Assembly (NCBI GenBank): GCA_002841865.1
Contig: PHBD01000005.1
Coordinates: forward strand, 62,001 to 126,000
Source of the DNA: Deltaproteobacteria bacterium HGW-Deltaproteobacteria-19
GTDB taxonomy: Bacteria; Desulfobacterota; Syntrophia; Syntrophales; PHBD01
Direction of reading: 5' to 3'
Length of the DNA stretch: 64,000 nucleotides
Position numbers and translations under genes: made by a program. The notes beneath the pieces were generated by a model. The model was not told where the DNA came from, ran no database searches, and was given only the letters and a program-made list of their open reading frames with translations. Numbering within the stretch: the stretch's first letter is position 1; the number at the start of each line of letters is the position of its first letter. Positions 54,329 to 64,000 of this stretch are shown here, one piece after another.

Positions 54329-55268
54329 TGTCATCCGCAGGGGACGGACGTTTCTTGTCGTTGCCCATGCCCGTCCCGACGGGGATTCCATTGGATCCAT
54401 GCTTGCCCTGTATCATATGCTGAAGATCGCCGGGAAAGAACCGCTTGTTTACTCCCAGGACGCCATCCCGGAAAACTACCGCTTTCTGCCGGGTTCCGAT
54501 GAGGTTGTATTCGATCTTCCGGTTGGTCGGAGTTATGACGCCGTTTTCCTTCTCGATTGCAGCGAACTGGACCGTGTCGGAGACCATTGGGAGGAAATCA
54601 GCAAAGCCGGCCCCGTCGTCAATATCGACCATCATCTTTCCAACGATCGGTTCACTGAAATTTATCTCATCGACGCCCATGCCAGTTCGACTGCCGAGCT
54701 GCTCTATCGGCTGGCCGGGGCTCTGGAGTGGGATCTGTCCAAGGACGCCGCCGATTGCCTATATACGGGGATTCTGACGGATACAGGCGGATTCTGTTAC
54801 GGCAACACCGGTCGGGACAGTCTGTTTGCAGCGGCTGACCTGGTGGCCAGAGGAGCCGACCCGCAATGGGTTTCCGAGAATGTTTACGAAAGCAGCCCGA
54901 TCGCGAAAATCCGACTCCTGGCAAAGGCAATGGCGGCCCTGGAATTTCACCTCGATGGAAAAGTGGGGCTCATGGTCGTGACCCTGGCCGATTTTGCCAC
55001 CTGTGGGGCACTGCATGAGCATACGGAGGGCTTTGTCGATCTGCCCCGAAGCATACGGGGGGTGCAGGTATCCATCCTGTTCACGGAAGTCGCCGAGAGA
55101 TCGTACAAGGTCAGCCTGCGCTCCAAGGGCCGGGTGAATATCGAGCGGGTGGCGCGTTCTTTCGGAGGAGGCGGCCATCTGAATGCCGCTGCCTGCAGGG
55201 TGCAAGGTGAGCTTGTGGCCGTCAAGAGCCGGATGCTGGGGGAGATTGAAGCGGTCCTGTCGGAATGA
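54312..55268 (+). CDS. nrnA: DHH/DHHA1 phosphoesterase (NrnA-like nanoRNase)
   Basis: A 318-aa manganese phosphoesterase that degrades short RNA and pAp, or c-di-nucleotide products. Motifs: VVAHARPDGDSIGSMLAL, FLLDCSELDRVGD, the DHH triad NIDHHLSND and TGILTDTGGFCYGN, and the DHHA1 motif FGGGGHLNAAAC at the C terminus. Typical position between rbfA and truB. Start ATG 54312 with GGAG upstream. Confidence 0.93.
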   Translation: MQKILDVIRRGRTFLVVAHARPDGDSIGSMLALYHMLKIAGKEPLVYSQDAIPENYRFLPGSDEVVFDLPVGRSYDAVFLLDCSELDRVGDHWEEISKAGPVVNIDHHLSNDRFTEIYLIDAHASSTAELLYRLAGALEWDLSKDAADCLYTGILTDTGGFCYGNTGRDSLFAAADLVARGADPQWVSENVYESSPIAKIRLLAKAMAALEFHLDGKVGLMVVTLADFATCGALHEHTEGFVDLPRSIRGVQVSILFTEVAERSYKVSLRSKGRVNIERVARSFGGGGHLNAAACRVQGELVAVKSRMLGEIEAVLSE

Positions 55269-56221
55269 ATGGCGTCGTGATTGTGGACAAGCCGGCGGGA
55301 CGGACATCTCATCGCGTCGTTCAGGATGTGAGGCGGGTGCTGGGCATCCGGAAAGCTGGTCATACGGGTACCCTGGATCCACTGGCCACGGGCGTTCTTC
55401 CCGTATGCCTGGGGGAGGCGACAAAGCTGGCCCCCTTTCTGATGGAGGGAATCAAGGAATACCGGACGACCCTGCTCCTGGGAACGACGACGGATACCAT
55501 GGATCGCGAAGGGAGGATCCTTTCAAGCCGGGAGGTTTATGCTTCAACCGGAGACATCGAAGAGGTCATTCCACGGTTCATCGGCCGTATTCGCCAGGTA
55601 CCACCCGTGTATTCCGCCATCAAGCTGCAGGGGGAGCCGCTCTATCGCAGAGCCAGGCGGGGTGAAGTCGTCTCGTCGCCTCCCCGATGGGTGGACATCT
55701 TCCGCCTCGATGTCGAAGATGTACGGCTGCCGTACTTGACCCTGCGGGTTACCTGCTCAAAAGGTACCTATATCCGCTCTCTGTGCTCGGACATCGGTGA
55801 CGCTCTCGGCTGCGGGGCATGCCTGACGGAGTTGCGGCGCCTTCGAAACGGTTCTTTTGCGGAAGGGAATTCCGTTTCTTTAGAAGGCATGAGCCCGGAA
55901 GAGGCCCGGAAAGTTCTGCTGGAAGCCATGATTCCCATGGCAGAAGCGCTTGGAATAGGCATCCGCGCCGTTTCCGTCGAACCGGATGAAGTGAGGAGGA
56001 TTCGGGATGGAGGGCAGCCCCGGGTGGATACGTTCCGTGGGGTGGATATCACTTTCCTTGCCCCGGGAGATATGATAAAAGTACTGAATGTGCAAGGAGA
56101 ACTGGTCGCTGTTGCAAAAATGTTGTTATCTTCGGAACGACTGTTAACTGAAAAGGGGGATGTCCAGGCAGCGAAGCTGCTGCGTGTGTTTCTTCCGTCC
56201 AGTATAGACCGAAATCAGTGA
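55265..56221 (+). CDS. truB: tRNA pseudouridine-55 synthase
   Basis: A 318-aa enzyme making pseudouridine 55 in the T loop. Catalytic D38 in AGHTGTLDPLATGVLPVC; QVPPVYSAIKLQGEPLYRRA and CSKGTYIRSLCSDIG follow. A C-terminal PUA-like part is present. It overlaps the nrnA stop by 4 nt. Confidence 0.96.
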   Translation: MNGVVIVDKPAGRTSHRVVQDVRRVLGIRKAGHTGTLDPLATGVLPVCLGEATKLAPFLMEGIKEYRTTLLLGTTTDTMDREGRILSSREVYASTGDIEEVIPRFIGRIRQVPPVYSAIKLQGEPLYRRARRGEVVSSPPRWVDIFRLDVEDVRLPYLTLRVTCSKGTYIRSLCSDIGDALGCGACLTELRRLRNGSFAEGNSVSLEGMSPEEARKVLLEAMIPMAEALGIGIRAVSVEPDEVRRIRDGGQPRVDTFRGVDITFLAPGDMIKVLNVQGELVAVAKMLLSSERLLTEKGDVQAAKLLRVFLPSSIDRNQ

Positions 56222-56239
56222 AAGAGGGAGGATATAGAG

Positions 56240-56506
56240 GTGTTAGATACGGAGAAGAGAAAAGACATCATCAAGAGCTATCAACTCCATGAGGGAGATA
56301 CCGGTTCCCCGGAGGTGCAGATTGCCCTCCTCAGCGCCCGTATTGAGTATCTGACGGAGCATTTCAAAATGCACAAGAAGGACCACCACTCCCGGAGAGG
56401 GCTCTTGAAGCTTGTCGGCCAGCGTCGGAGACTGCTGGATTACCTTAAGAAAAGCGATGTGGATCGATATCGAAGCATCATCTCCCGGTTGGGACTCCGG
56501 AAGTAA
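56240..56506 (+). CDS. rpsO: 30S ribosomal protein S15
   Basis: An 88-aa protein; [20 protein letters not shown] and [20 protein letters not shown] are the family core. GTG start with GGGAGG 8 nt upstream. Usual place between truB and pnp. Confidence 0.97.
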   Translation: MLDTEKRKDIIKSYQLHEGDTGSPEVQIALLSARIEYLTEHFKMHKKDHHSRRGLLKLVGQRRRLLDYLKKSDVDRYRSIISRLGLRK

Positions 56507-56615
56507 TGCGCGGTCCGAAAACCGTGCCGCCGATCCCGGATACGGGGGAGGAATGCATGGAATCCTTACATTCCTTGCCCGATCAAGGATCGACTAAAAA
56601 ATGAGGAAGAATACG

Positions 56616-58721
56616 ATGAGTCAAGTATTTAGTACAGATTTTGCCGGAAGACCGATTTCGGTCAAGGTGAATTACATGGCGGGCCAGGCCAACGGCAGTG
56701 CGCTCGTCCAGTATGGAGACACGGTTGTTCTCGTAACAGCCGTGGCTGTCAAAAGCAGGAGGGAAGGGCTCGATTTTCTTCCCCTGACAGTGGATTATCA
56801 GGAAATGACCTCTGCCGCCGGAAAGATTCCCGGCGGCTTCTTCAAGCGTGAAGGACGTCCCAACGAACGGGAAGTTCTTACCTCGCGCATCATCGACCGT
56901 TCCGTTCGTCCCCTTTTCCCAAAGGGATATGTTTACGAAACCCAGATCGTGGCGACGGTGCTGTCGGTGGACAACGAGAACAATCCGGACGTGGCGGCCA
57001 TGCTGGGCGCCTCGGCAGCCATGGAAATATCGGACATTCCTTTCAAGGGTCCCGTTGGTGGGGTCCGGGTGGGAAGGATCGACGGTCAGTTTGTCTGCAA
57101 TCCGTCACAGGAGCAGATGACCCAGAGCGACTTCAGCCTCTTTCTCGTCGGACGAAAGGTCACTCCCGGTACCGGCGGAAAGCCCTACGATATAAACCTC
57201 GTCATGCTGGAAGGCGAGGCCAGGGAAGTCGCGGAAGACGTGTTGGTGGATGCCATACAATGCGGTTTGGACGAACTGGCGGCGGTGATCGATCTCCAGG
57301 ACAAGATGCGGGAAGCCATCGGCCAACCGAAGCGGGTGATTGAACCGCCGAAGGTGGATGAAGCGCTTGCACTGCGAATCAAGGAACTGGCCCTGTCTGG
57401 GTTGCAGCAGGCCTACGTGACGCCTGGGAAGCATGACCGTTATGCACAACTGGATGCCCTGAGGGACACCGTTCTGAAAACGGTTACAGAAGAAAACGAG
57501 GCATTGGCACCGCAGGTCCGGGGAATCTTTGAGGAACTGGAAAGGCAGGTCCTGCGGGGCATGATCCTGGGACAAAAGAAGCGAATCGATGGCCGTGCTT
57601 ACAATGAAATCCGACCGATATGGTCGGAAGCGGGCATCCTGCCGAGAGCGCATGGTTCGGCCCTGTTCACAAGGGGTGAAACCCAGGCCCTGGCCTCCCT
57701 GACGCTAGGTACTTCGTCCGACGAACAACGACTCGACTTCATTATGGGGGAGGAGTTCAGGTCCTTCCTTCTGCACTACAATTTCCCGCCTTACAGCGTG
57801 GGTGAAGCGAGACCGCTGAGAAGCCCGGGCCGACGGGAGATCGGACACGGAAATCTGGCGCGGCGGGCCATCGTGCCTGTCCTGCCCTCGGCGGAGGACT
57901 TCCCTTATACGATCCGGATCGTTTCCGAGATCCTCTCATCGAATGGCTCGTCTTCCATGGCCACTGTGTGCGGGGGTATCCTGGCCCTCATGGATGGCGG
58001 GGTTCCCGTGAAGGACGTCGTGGCCGGCATTGCCATGGGCCTTCTGAAGGAAGGGGAAAACGTGGCGGTCCTGTCGGACATCCTTGGCGACGAAGACCAC
58101 ACAGGCGACATGGACTTCAAGGTCTGCGGCACCAAAAACGGCGTCACGGCACTGCAGATGGACATCAAGATCGACGGCCTCACGGAGGCAATCCTCCGCC
58201 AGGCCCTGCAGCAGGCCAAGGAAGGCCGCCTGCATATTATCGGGAAACTGAAGGAGACGCTCTCCCAGGCCAGAAGCGACATTTCCATTTACGCCCCCAG
58301 GATCACGACTGTGAAGGTACGTCCGGAAAGGGTGAGGGACGTCATCGGAACGGGCGGCAAGAACATTCGCCAGATCATCAACGAGACGGGCGTGACCATT
58401 GATGTGGAAGACGACGGGACCGTGACAATCGCCTCCAGCGACGCCGAGGCCTCGGCACGCGCTGTGGCCATGGTGAAGTGGCTGACCGAGGATGCGGAAA
58501 TCGGCAAGATTTACCGGGGGACGGTGAAAAAGATCATGGACTTCGGCGCATTCGTTGAAATCCTGCCGGGAACGGAAGGCCTGATCCACATCTCCCAACT
58601 GGCGAAGGAAAGGGTAAACAAGGTGACCGACATTCTCCAGGAAGGGGATGAAGTCATGGTGAAGGTCCTGGAGATCGACAAGGCCGGAAAGATCCGCCTC
58701 AGCCGTAAGGAAGCCCTGTGA
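56616..58721 (+). CDS. pnp: Polyribonucleotide nucleotidyltransferase
   Basis: A 701-aa phosphorolytic 3' exoribonuclease of the degradosome. Two RNase PH domains (first: [20 protein letters not shown]; second: [20 protein letters not shown], with the active-site region [19 protein letters not shown]), then KH ([17 protein letters not shown]) and S1 ([20 protein letters not shown]). Start at 56616 has AGGAAG 6 nt upstream; an ATG at 56601 is in frame but less well placed. Confidence 0.97.
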   Translation: MSQVFSTDFAGRPISVKVNYMAGQANGSALVQYGDTVVLVTAVAVKSRREGLDFLPLTVDYQEMTSAAGKIPGGFFKREGRPNEREVLTSRIIDRSVRPLFPKGYVYETQIVATVLSVDNENNPDVAAMLGASAAMEISDIPFKGPVGGVRVGRIDGQFVCNPSQEQMTQSDFSLFLVGRKVTPGTGGKPYDINLVMLEGEAREVAEDVLVDAIQCGLDELAAVIDLQDKMREAIGQPKRVIEPPKVDEALALRIKELALSGLQQAYVTPGKHDRYAQLDALRDTVLKTVTEENEALAPQVRGIFEELERQVLRGMILGQKKRIDGRAYNEIRPIWSEAGILPRAHGSALFTRGETQALASLTLGTSSDEQRLDFIMGEEFRSFLLHYNFPPYSVGEARPLRSPGRREIGHGNLARRAIVPVLPSAEDFPYTIRIVSEILSSNGSSSMATVCGGILALMDGGVPVKDVVAGIAMGLLKEGENVAVLSDILGDEDHTGDMDFKVCGTKNGVTALQMDIKIDGLTEAILRQALQQAKEGRLHIIGKLKETLSQARSDISIYAPRITTVKVRPERVRDVIGTGGKNIRQIINETGVTIDVEDDGTVTIASSDAEASARAVAMVKWLTEDAEIGKIYRGTVKKIMDFGAFVEILPGTEGLIHISQLAKERVNKVTDILQEGDEVMVKVLEIDKAGKIRLSRKEAL

Positions 58722-58725
58722 GCGC

Positions 58726-59982
58726 ATGATCCGGGAAAGCACCCTCGATAACGGCATCCGGGTCGTGTCGGAGAGCATCGACCACGTCCGGTCGGTTACG
58801 ATCGGGGTATGGGTTCGGTGCGGGACGCGATATGAGGACGGATCGACCAACGGCATGTCTCACTTTGTCGAGCACATGCTTTTCAAGGGGACCCGAAAGC
58901 GGTCCGCCTTTGACATCGCATCGGCCATTGATTCGGTCGGCGGCGTCCTCAATGCCTTTACAGGCAAGGAACTGACGTCTCTATACGTCAAAATCCCCGA
59001 TTATCATCTTCCCATGGCAATCGATCTCCTGGCGGACATCCTTCAGGAATCGGTTTTCGACCCGCAGGAGATCCAGCGCGAAAAGTCGGTTGTCCTCCAG
59101 GAAATTCACATGCTGGAGGACACCCCGGACGAGCAGATTCACGATTTCTTCGAGGCTCTCTTCTGGGACGGGCATCCGCTCGGACTTCCAGTCCTCGGAA
59201 CGAAGGAGAGGGTCCAAGAGTTCAGCAGAGAGTCTTTGACGGAGTTTTTTTCACCTCGCTACTGTGGAGAAAATCTCGTCATCTCGGCGGCCGGGAGGCT
59301 GGAACATGATGCGCTGGTTCAACATGTGAAAGCTTCCTTTTCGAGAATCGACCGAAAGGCCAGGACCGCAGAAAACACCGTTCCCACGATAGCTTCCCGG
59401 ATCGGAGCCCTGGAAAAGGACCTGGAACAGGTGCATGTGATTATCGGTACGCCGGCCCCATCTTCCGTAAACCCGAGGCGCTACGCCGGCTTTCTGATGA
59501 ATGCCGTTCTCGGGGGGAGCATGAGTTCCCGGCTGTTTCAGGAAATTAGGGAGAAGCGCGGGTTGGCGTATGCCGTTCAGTCCTACCTGACCCCCTACCT
59601 GGATACGGGAATGCTTGGTATCTACGTGGGCACAAGTGACGATAAGGTGCGGGAAGTGGTCGGGGTGATCCTGGACGAGATGCTCCGCCTGGCCAATGAG
59701 CCGCTGACCGATCGGGAACTCCGCGGCGCCAAGGAACTGATCAAGGGAAACTTTCTCTTGAGCATGGAGAGCACCGACAACCACATGACCAGGCTGGCGA
59801 AGAATGAAATCTGTTTCGCCCGACAGATTCCCATAGAGGAGACCGTTTCCGCCATCGATGCCGTGGAAAGCCGGGATGTCCTGCAACTCGCTCAGGAATT
59901 ATTCAATCCTGGCCAGATCTCGGTGGCGGCTACGGGACGGGTTTCCGAAAAGGATCTGACACTTTCGATTCTTCATTCTTAA
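58726..59982 (+). CDS. M16 family zinc peptidase
   Basis: A 418-aa processing-peptidase-like protein with the inverted zinc motif HFVEH (46-50) and the downstream glutamate region, plus EIREKRGLAYAVQSYLTPYL in the second half. It is 4 bp after pnp. Members degrade small peptides; its constant place behind pnp is conserved in many bacteria, but the physiological substrate is unknown. Confidence 0.92.
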   Translation: MIRESTLDNGIRVVSESIDHVRSVTIGVWVRCGTRYEDGSTNGMSHFVEHMLFKGTRKRSAFDIASAIDSVGGVLNAFTGKELTSLYVKIPDYHLPMAIDLLADILQESVFDPQEIQREKSVVLQEIHMLEDTPDEQIHDFFEALFWDGHPLGLPVLGTKERVQEFSRESLTEFFSPRYCGENLVISAAGRLEHDALVQHVKASFSRIDRKARTAENTVPTIASRIGALEKDLEQVHVIIGTPAPSSVNPRRYAGFLMNAVLGGSMSSRLFQEIREKRGLAYAVQSYLTPYLDTGMLGIYVGTSDDKVREVVGVILDEMLRLANEPLTDRELRGAKELIKGNFLLSMESTDNHMTRLAKNEICFARQIPIEETVSAIDAVESRDVLQLAQELFNPGQISVAATGRVSEKDLTLSILHS

Positions 59983-60000
59983 GAGAACGAACGCCTGCAA

Positions 60001-60447
60001 ATGGAAATCCTGGAATTGGCCATTCAGCGCCTCCCCGGTGGCTCGGGACTGCCTTTGCCCTCCTATATGACAATGCATTCCGCAGGGATGGACGTCCACG
60101 CGGCCTTGACGGGAGACATTGTCATCCAGCCGGGAGAAAGGGTGAGGGTCCCGTCTGGGATCGCCATCTCACTGCCGGTGGGTTTCGAGGCTCAGGTCAG
60201 GCCTCGCAGCGGGTTGGCTCTCCAACACGGCATAACATTGGTAAACACACCCGGCACAATTGATGCCGATTACCGGGGAGAGATCGGCATCCTGCTCATC
60301 AATCATGGCCACGCCCCTTTTACTGTTCGGAGGGGGGATCGAATTGCACAACTGGTCGTTCAAAGGGTGGCCAGGGTGATATGGGTCGAACGGGAACAGC
60401 TCGATCCCACGGTTCGGGGGGATGGCGGATTCGGCCATACGGAATGA
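60001..60447 (+). CDS. dut: dUTP diphosphatase
   Basis: A 148-aa trimeric enzyme that hydrolyses dUTP. The five motifs are visible: [35 protein letters not shown] and the C-terminal RGDGGFGHT (usually RGEGGFGSTG). 18 bp after the M16 gene. The ribosome site is weak. Confidence 0.95.
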   Translation: MEILELAIQRLPGGSGLPLPSYMTMHSAGMDVHAALTGDIVIQPGERVRVPSGIAISLPVGFEAQVRPRSGLALQHGITLVNTPGTIDADYRGEIGILLINHGHAPFTVRRGDRIAQLVVQRVARVIWVEREQLDPTVRGDGGFGHTE

Positions 60448-60457
60448 GGGTGGAAGG

Positions 60458-61636
60458 ATGAAGAAACATCGGGTCGCCAAGAGCTATCGTGAGATCAACG
60501 ATCGAATCCGTCAGGGACGAGCCGTGGTCGTCACGGCGGAGGAGATGATCGATATCGTGGAGCGTCATGGGGACGTCGAGGCGGCCCGACGAGTCGATGT
60601 CGTGACGACCGGTACCTTCAGCCCCATGTGTTCTTCCGGAGCGTTTCTGAATTTCGGACACAGTTCCCCAAAAATCAAGGCTTCAAAAGTCTGGCTCAAC
60701 GATGTGCCGGCATATGCAGGAATAGCAGCGGTGGACTGTTACATCGGGGCAACGGAAGTTGTGGAGGGAGACCCACTCAACAGCGTGTATCCGGGTGAAT
60801 TCAACTATGGCGGCGGCCACGTGCTGGAAGATCTGGTTGCGGGAAACGTGATCCGGCTGCGAGCCGAATCCTACGGAACAGACTGTTATCCTCTCCGGAA
60901 ATTCGAGAAAAACATCACTGTTCATGATCTCAGAGATGGTATTCTTTTCAATCCCCGGAATGCCTATCAGAACTACAGTTGCGCCGTGAATCTTTCGGAT
61001 CGCACGATCTATACCTATATGGGGATGTTGCGGCCCCGGGCCGGGAATGCGAACTACGCAACATCCGGCCAGCTCAGTCCCCTTTTCAACGATCCTTACT
61101 ACCGGACCATCGGAATCGGAACGCGCATATTCCTGGGCGGCGCCCAGGGATTCTGCGCCTGGCCGGGGACTCAGCATAACCCGAATGCCATGAGGGGAAA
61201 GAACGGTGTGCCCCGGGAAGGTGCCGGGACGATTGCAACCATTGGTAACCTGAAGGAAATGTCGCCAGACTGGATTGTAGGGGCGAGCATTCTCGGATAT
61301 GGTGTTTCCCTTTTCGTGGGGATCGGCATCCCAATCCCGATCCTTAACGAAGAGATGGCCCGTTTCACATCTGTTCGGGATGAAGAAATCGTTACACAGG
61401 TATATGACTATGGGATGGATTATCCCAAAGGGACGGCCAAGAGCCTGGCGGAGGTAAATTATAAGGAACTCCGAAGTGGTACGGTCCGGTTGTTTGAGAA
61501 AGACGTGCCGACAGCGCCATTGTCAAGTATGTTCAAAGCCAGGGAAATTGCCGGTATCCTCAAAGATTGGATCGAACAGGGAAATTTTCTGCTCGGAGAA
61601 CCTCAACAGAACCTGCCAACGGTGGATGCGGAATAA
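60458..61636 (+). CDS. DUF39 homocysteine biosynthesis protein (HcyBio family)
   Basis: A 392-aa DUF39/COG1900 protein: RVDVVTTGTFSPMCSSGAFL with conserved Cys, VPAYAGIAAVDCYIGATEV, PGEFNYGGGHVLEDLVAG, LGGAQGFCAWPGTQHNP. In methanogens this family makes homocysteine from aspartate semialdehyde and sulfide with an NIL-ferredoxin partner; here no CBS, NIL or ferredoxin domain is fused and no partner is adjacent. It implies direct sulfide-based methionine synthesis, as in other anaerobes. ATG 60458, 10 bp after dut. Confidence 0.87.
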   Translation: MKKHRVAKSYREINDRIRQGRAVVVTAEEMIDIVERHGDVEAARRVDVVTTGTFSPMCSSGAFLNFGHSSPKIKASKVWLNDVPAYAGIAAVDCYIGATEVVEGDPLNSVYPGEFNYGGGHVLEDLVAGNVIRLRAESYGTDCYPLRKFEKNITVHDLRDGILFNPRNAYQNYSCAVNLSDRTIYTYMGMLRPRAGNANYATSGQLSPLFNDPYYRTIGIGTRIFLGGAQGFCAWPGTQHNPNAMRGKNGVPREGAGTIATIGNLKEMSPDWIVGASILGYGVSLFVGIGIPIPILNEEMARFTSVRDEEIVTQVYDYGMDYPKGTAKSLAEVNYKELRSGTVRLFEKDVPTAPLSSMFKAREIAGILKDWIEQGNFLLGEPQQNLPTVDAE

Positions 61637-61710
61637 GCATTTCATCCCTCCTCTTTTTTCTAACCAATCAAGAGCTGCAACTCAATTTTTTTCTACAATT
61701 CGATTTTATG

Positions 61711-61739
61711 TTGCAAAGCGTCTAAATTTGCTTTATATT
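61711..61739 (+). promoter_or_regulatory. Promoter for the ftsB-pil unit
   Basis: TTGCAA (61711-61716), 17 bp, TATATT (61734-61739), in a clearly AT-rich stretch. Start near 61746, about 40 nt before the FtsB-like gene. Confidence 0.5.
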
Positions 61740-61785
61740 TCCAATCCAAATTGCTATACGAAATGCCTGTTTGAATCTGAATATT

Positions 61786-62052
61786 ATGCGGGTAGGACGG
61801 TATCTTGTCGTATTCATAATGTTTATGGCCATCCTCATCACCTTCGGAAACCGTGGGTTGCTGGATAATTATAGGATGGGAAAGAAGCTGGCATCCATCC
61901 AGCAAGCAAATGAGGAGATTTTACAAGAGAACAGGGAGTATCAGAAGAAAATCGATTTGCTGAAAACCCATCTTGGTTACATTGAAATGGTGGCCCGCAA
62001 TGAACTGGGCATGGTCAAGAAAGGGGACGTTGTTTATCGGTTTCCGAAGTGA
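61786..62052 (+). CDS. FtsB/DivIC-like septum formation protein
   Basis: An 88-aa bitopic membrane protein: a short cytoplasmic N terminus, one helix (YLVVFIMFMAILITFG), then a coiled coil (KLASIQQANEEILQENREYQ) and the family-like end IEMVARNELGMVKKGDVVY. It should act in the divisome with FtsL and FtsQ. No ribosome site stands out; TTG at 61771 is an alternative start. Confidence 0.8.
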   Translation: MRVGRYLVVFIMFMAILITFGNRGLLDNYRMGKKLASIQQANEEILQENREYQKKIDLLKTHLGYIEMVARNELGMVKKGDVVYRFPK

Positions 62053-62129
62053 GTGTGATTGAAATGGCCCGCTTGCCGGCATTATCGGCAGGAGGAACGT
62101 GATGAACCCATTTCTTTTGTGGTGATCCC

Positions 62130-63206
62130 ATGTTCGATATCAAAAACTTGTTTGCCGGAAAGAAACAGGTAGTGGGACTGGATATTGGGTCCAGTTCTCT
62201 GAAATTAGTGGAAGTCTTGGATTCCGCCGACGGATATCTTTTAAATCACTTTTCCCAAGTATCCCTTCCCCGAGGCATCATTGTCGACGGCTTGTTGGTC
62301 GACCAGCGAGCCCTCACCGAAAAAGTCAAAGAACTTTTCAAGAATTCGGGCTGTAGCAAGAAAGCGATTGTCACCTCCCTGTCCGGTCACTCCGTGATTG
62401 TGAAGAAAGTCAACTTCTCCACCATGGAAGAGGAGGAGCTCCGGGAACTGATCCGGGACGAAGCCGCCAAGTACCTTCCCTTCGACAACATGGATGATAT
62501 TAATTTTGATTTCGAGATCCTCGGAGCTTCCGAATACAATCCGAATCAAATGGATGTCCTGATTGTTGCCGCCAAGAAGGAGGCGGTCAACAGTTATGTA
62601 GACGCCCTCATAGATGCGGGTCTCTCCGTTGCGATTATGGATGTTGATTCCTTTGCCCTGGAGACCATGTTTGAGGAGAACTACGATTATCAGGAAAACG
62701 AAATGGTTGTGATTGTGAACGTCGGAGCAACCATCACCAACATCAGTGTTATCAAAAGTGCAACATCCGTTTTTACACGCGATTTCACACTGGGAGGAAA
62801 TGCCGTAACGGAAGCGATCCAGGAGCGGTTCGGCCTGACGTTCGAAGAAGCGGAACAGGTCAAAGCAGGGAAGATGGCCTTTGATGACGCTGCACGACGG
62901 GAAGTAATGGCCAGTCTGCTTTCCTTCGCGGAGCCCCTGATTCTGGAGATCGAACGATCCATCGAGTACTTCCAGTCCTCATACGGCGGTGCATCCATCA
63001 AGAAGATCATCCTCTCCGGAGGAGGGGCCAACTTGCCTGGGCTTGCAGGAGAGCTTTATCAAAGACTCAACATTGAAACCGAGATCGTCAATCCCTTCCG
63101 GAAGATCGGCATCAACAGGAAGAAACTGGATCCGGATACGATGGATCGAGTTGCATCAGTTGCCGCGGTTGGGGTCGGTCTCGCTTTGAGGAGGATTGGC
63201 GACTAA
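62130..63206 (+). CDS. pilM: Type IV pilus assembly protein PilM
   Basis: A 358-aa actin-like ATPase that links the pilus alignment complex to the cytoplasm. VVGLDIGSSSLKLVEVLD is the first phosphate loop, IVNVGATITNISVI the second, and IILSGGGANLPGLAGELY the adenosine site. The final TAA shares its last A with the pilN start. Confidence 0.94.
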   Translation: MFDIKNLFAGKKQVVGLDIGSSSLKLVEVLDSADGYLLNHFSQVSLPRGIIVDGLLVDQRALTEKVKELFKNSGCSKKAIVTSLSGHSVIVKKVNFSTMEEEELRELIRDEAAKYLPFDNMDDINFDFEILGASEYNPNQMDVLIVAAKKEAVNSYVDALIDAGLSVAIMDVDSFALETMFEENYDYQENEMVVIVNVGATITNISVIKSATSVFTRDFTLGGNAVTEAIQERFGLTFEEAEQVKAGKMAFDDAARREVMASLLSFAEPLILEIERSIEYFQSSYGGASIKKIILSGGGANLPGLAGELYQRLNIETEIVNPFRKIGINRKKLDPDTMDRVASVAAVGVGLALRRIGD

Positions 63207-63754
63207 TGATCCGCATCAATCTGCTCCCATACGTTGAGAAGAAAAAAAAGGAGGACACGAAAGCGGAGTTATTCGTCTTTGCCGGAGTGATTCTCCTGTT
63301 TCTCGTGCTCCTGGGGTCCGTGGCTGCCTATATGATCGTCACGATCGGCGGTCTGGAAACGGACATTGAGAAAAGTGAACAGCGGCTTGTGGTTCTGAAC
63401 AAAGTCGTTGGCGAAGTGGAGACGTTCAAGGCCGACAAGATGCAGATGGAGAAAAAGCTCTCCATCATTCAAAGGCTGGAGGAGAACCGCCTTTACCCTG
63501 TGCGCATGCTGGACCAGTTTACATCCCTGGTGCCGGTGAAGGATATTTGGCTCGAAAAGATTGCTGAAGCGGGGACGGAGCTGACCGTTGAGGGGATGGC
63601 CCGGGACAGCATAGCCGTTGCGAGATTCATGAAAAGTCTTGAAACGGCCTCTTTCATCAAATCTGTGGACCTCGTCTCCTCCAAGCAGAAGGATCTCTCC
63701 GGCCATAAATTGCAACAGTTTACCCTGAAATGCATCACCAGAAGGAGTATGTGA
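63206..63754 (+). CDS. pilN: Type IV pilus assembly protein PilN
   Basis: A 182-aa bitopic protein starting with the PilM-binding peptide MIRINLLPYVEKKKK, one transmembrane helix (FVFAGVILLFLVLLGSVAAY), a coiled coil and a ferredoxin-like periplasmic domain (WLEKIAEAGTELTVEGMARD). It overlaps pilM by one base. Confidence 0.94.
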   Translation: MIRINLLPYVEKKKKEDTKAELFVFAGVILLFLVLLGSVAAYMIVTIGGLETDIEKSEQRLVVLNKVVGEVETFKADKMQMEKKLSIIQRLEENRLYPVRMLDQFTSLVPVKDIWLEKIAEAGTELTVEGMARDSIAVARFMKSLETASFIKSVDLVSSKQKDLSGHKLQQFTLKCITRRSM

Positions 63755-63757
63755 GCC

Positions 63758-64000
63758 ATGGCCCTGTCGTCCCTGGAGGATCTGAAGAAATTGTCCATGC
63801 CGGTAAAGATTCTGATTCTTTGCCTGGTCCTTCTCCTGCTGGGGTATTTCTTCTGGTTCTTCTACCTAGAGGCTGCATTCGAGAAGAGGAAGGGACTGGA
63901 AGAAAAAAAGGCGACCCTGGATCAGCAGATCGACGAGAAAGACCGCATCGCCAAGCAGAGAGACAAGTTTTTAAAGGAGGTACAGGCCCTCAAGGAAGCT
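63758..64000 (+). CDS. pilO: Type IV pilus assembly protein PilO (3' end cut)
   Basis: 81 codons are visible: a short cytoplasmic part (MALSSLEDLKKLSMPVK), one helix (ILILCLVLLLLGYFFWFFYL) and the start of a coiled coil (KKATLDQQIDEKDRIAKQRD). It follows pilN by 3 nt. pilP and pilQ are expected downstream of the window. Confidence 0.9.
   Translation, partial: MALSSLEDLKKLSMPVKILILCLVLLLLGYFFWFFYLEAAFEKRKGLEEKKATLDQQIDEKDRIAKQRDKFLKEVQALKEA

Noticed and set aside
1-64000. CRISPR array
   Set aside because: No series of regularly spaced short direct repeats was seen; the only multi-copy repeat is the dispersed 124-bp family.

Overview
The window is a GC-rich bacterial chromosome segment, best explained as a strictly anaerobic, fermentative or syntrophic member of the Desulfobacterota (Syntrophia/Syntrophus-like). 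I infer this from a split-type glycine dehydrogenase system, an ADP-forming acyl-CoA synthetase, a beta-oxidation style CoA-transferase, an archaeal-type homocysteine synthesis protein (DUF39), a multiheme cytochrome c, a DUF362 plus membrane ferredoxin pair, and selA. Species cannot be named from the sequence alone.

Layout. 1-1224 (-) is the 5' part of a glucose-6-phosphate isomerase. 1505-6853 (+) is one very large (1782 aa) STAND-type P-loop NTPase with an N-terminal nuclease-like domain, in DNA that is visibly more AT-rich than its surroundings; it resembles Avs antiviral sensors and is the best candidate for an unusual system. It is followed by debris: a reading frame with two in-frame TAG codons and two small unknown genes. 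8-18 kb carries redox and cofactor genes: Tat-exported DUF362 protein, six-cluster NapH-like ferredoxin, lipoamide dehydrogenase-like flavoprotein, MFS transporter, octaheme cytochrome c, and a kamA-lipA operon. 18.2-22.4 kb is a GntP permease and CoA-transferase unit behind a strong promoter and a 500-nt leader with palindromes. 22.5-30.9 kb (-) is a glycine cleavage cluster (zinc-ribbon protein, gcvT, gcvH, gcvPA, thioesterase, EF-hand protein, gcvPB) coupled to an ADP-forming acyl-CoA synthetase. 31.2-34.2 kb is a polar amino acid ABC importer, followed by a pyruvate decarboxylase-like enzyme, peptide deformylase and a HemN/HemW-like radical SAM protein.

38.8-64 kb is mostly housekeeping, almost all on +: selA-rluD-yfiH, rho-rpmE, prfA-prmC-murA-hisD, tRNA-Gly(CCC), rimP-nusA-infB-ylxP-rbfA-nrnA-truB-rpsO-pnp-M16 peptidase-dut-DUF39, then ftsB-like and pilMNO (pilO cut by the window end).

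Five copies of a 124-bp palindromic repeat (four full, one truncated) lie in three intergenic spots. Wherever one follows a gene, the same end touches the stop codon in the same orientation, and one copy appears to supply the -35 box of a promoter for gcvPA. Functions are assigned from recognisable motifs read by eye; no database search was run.
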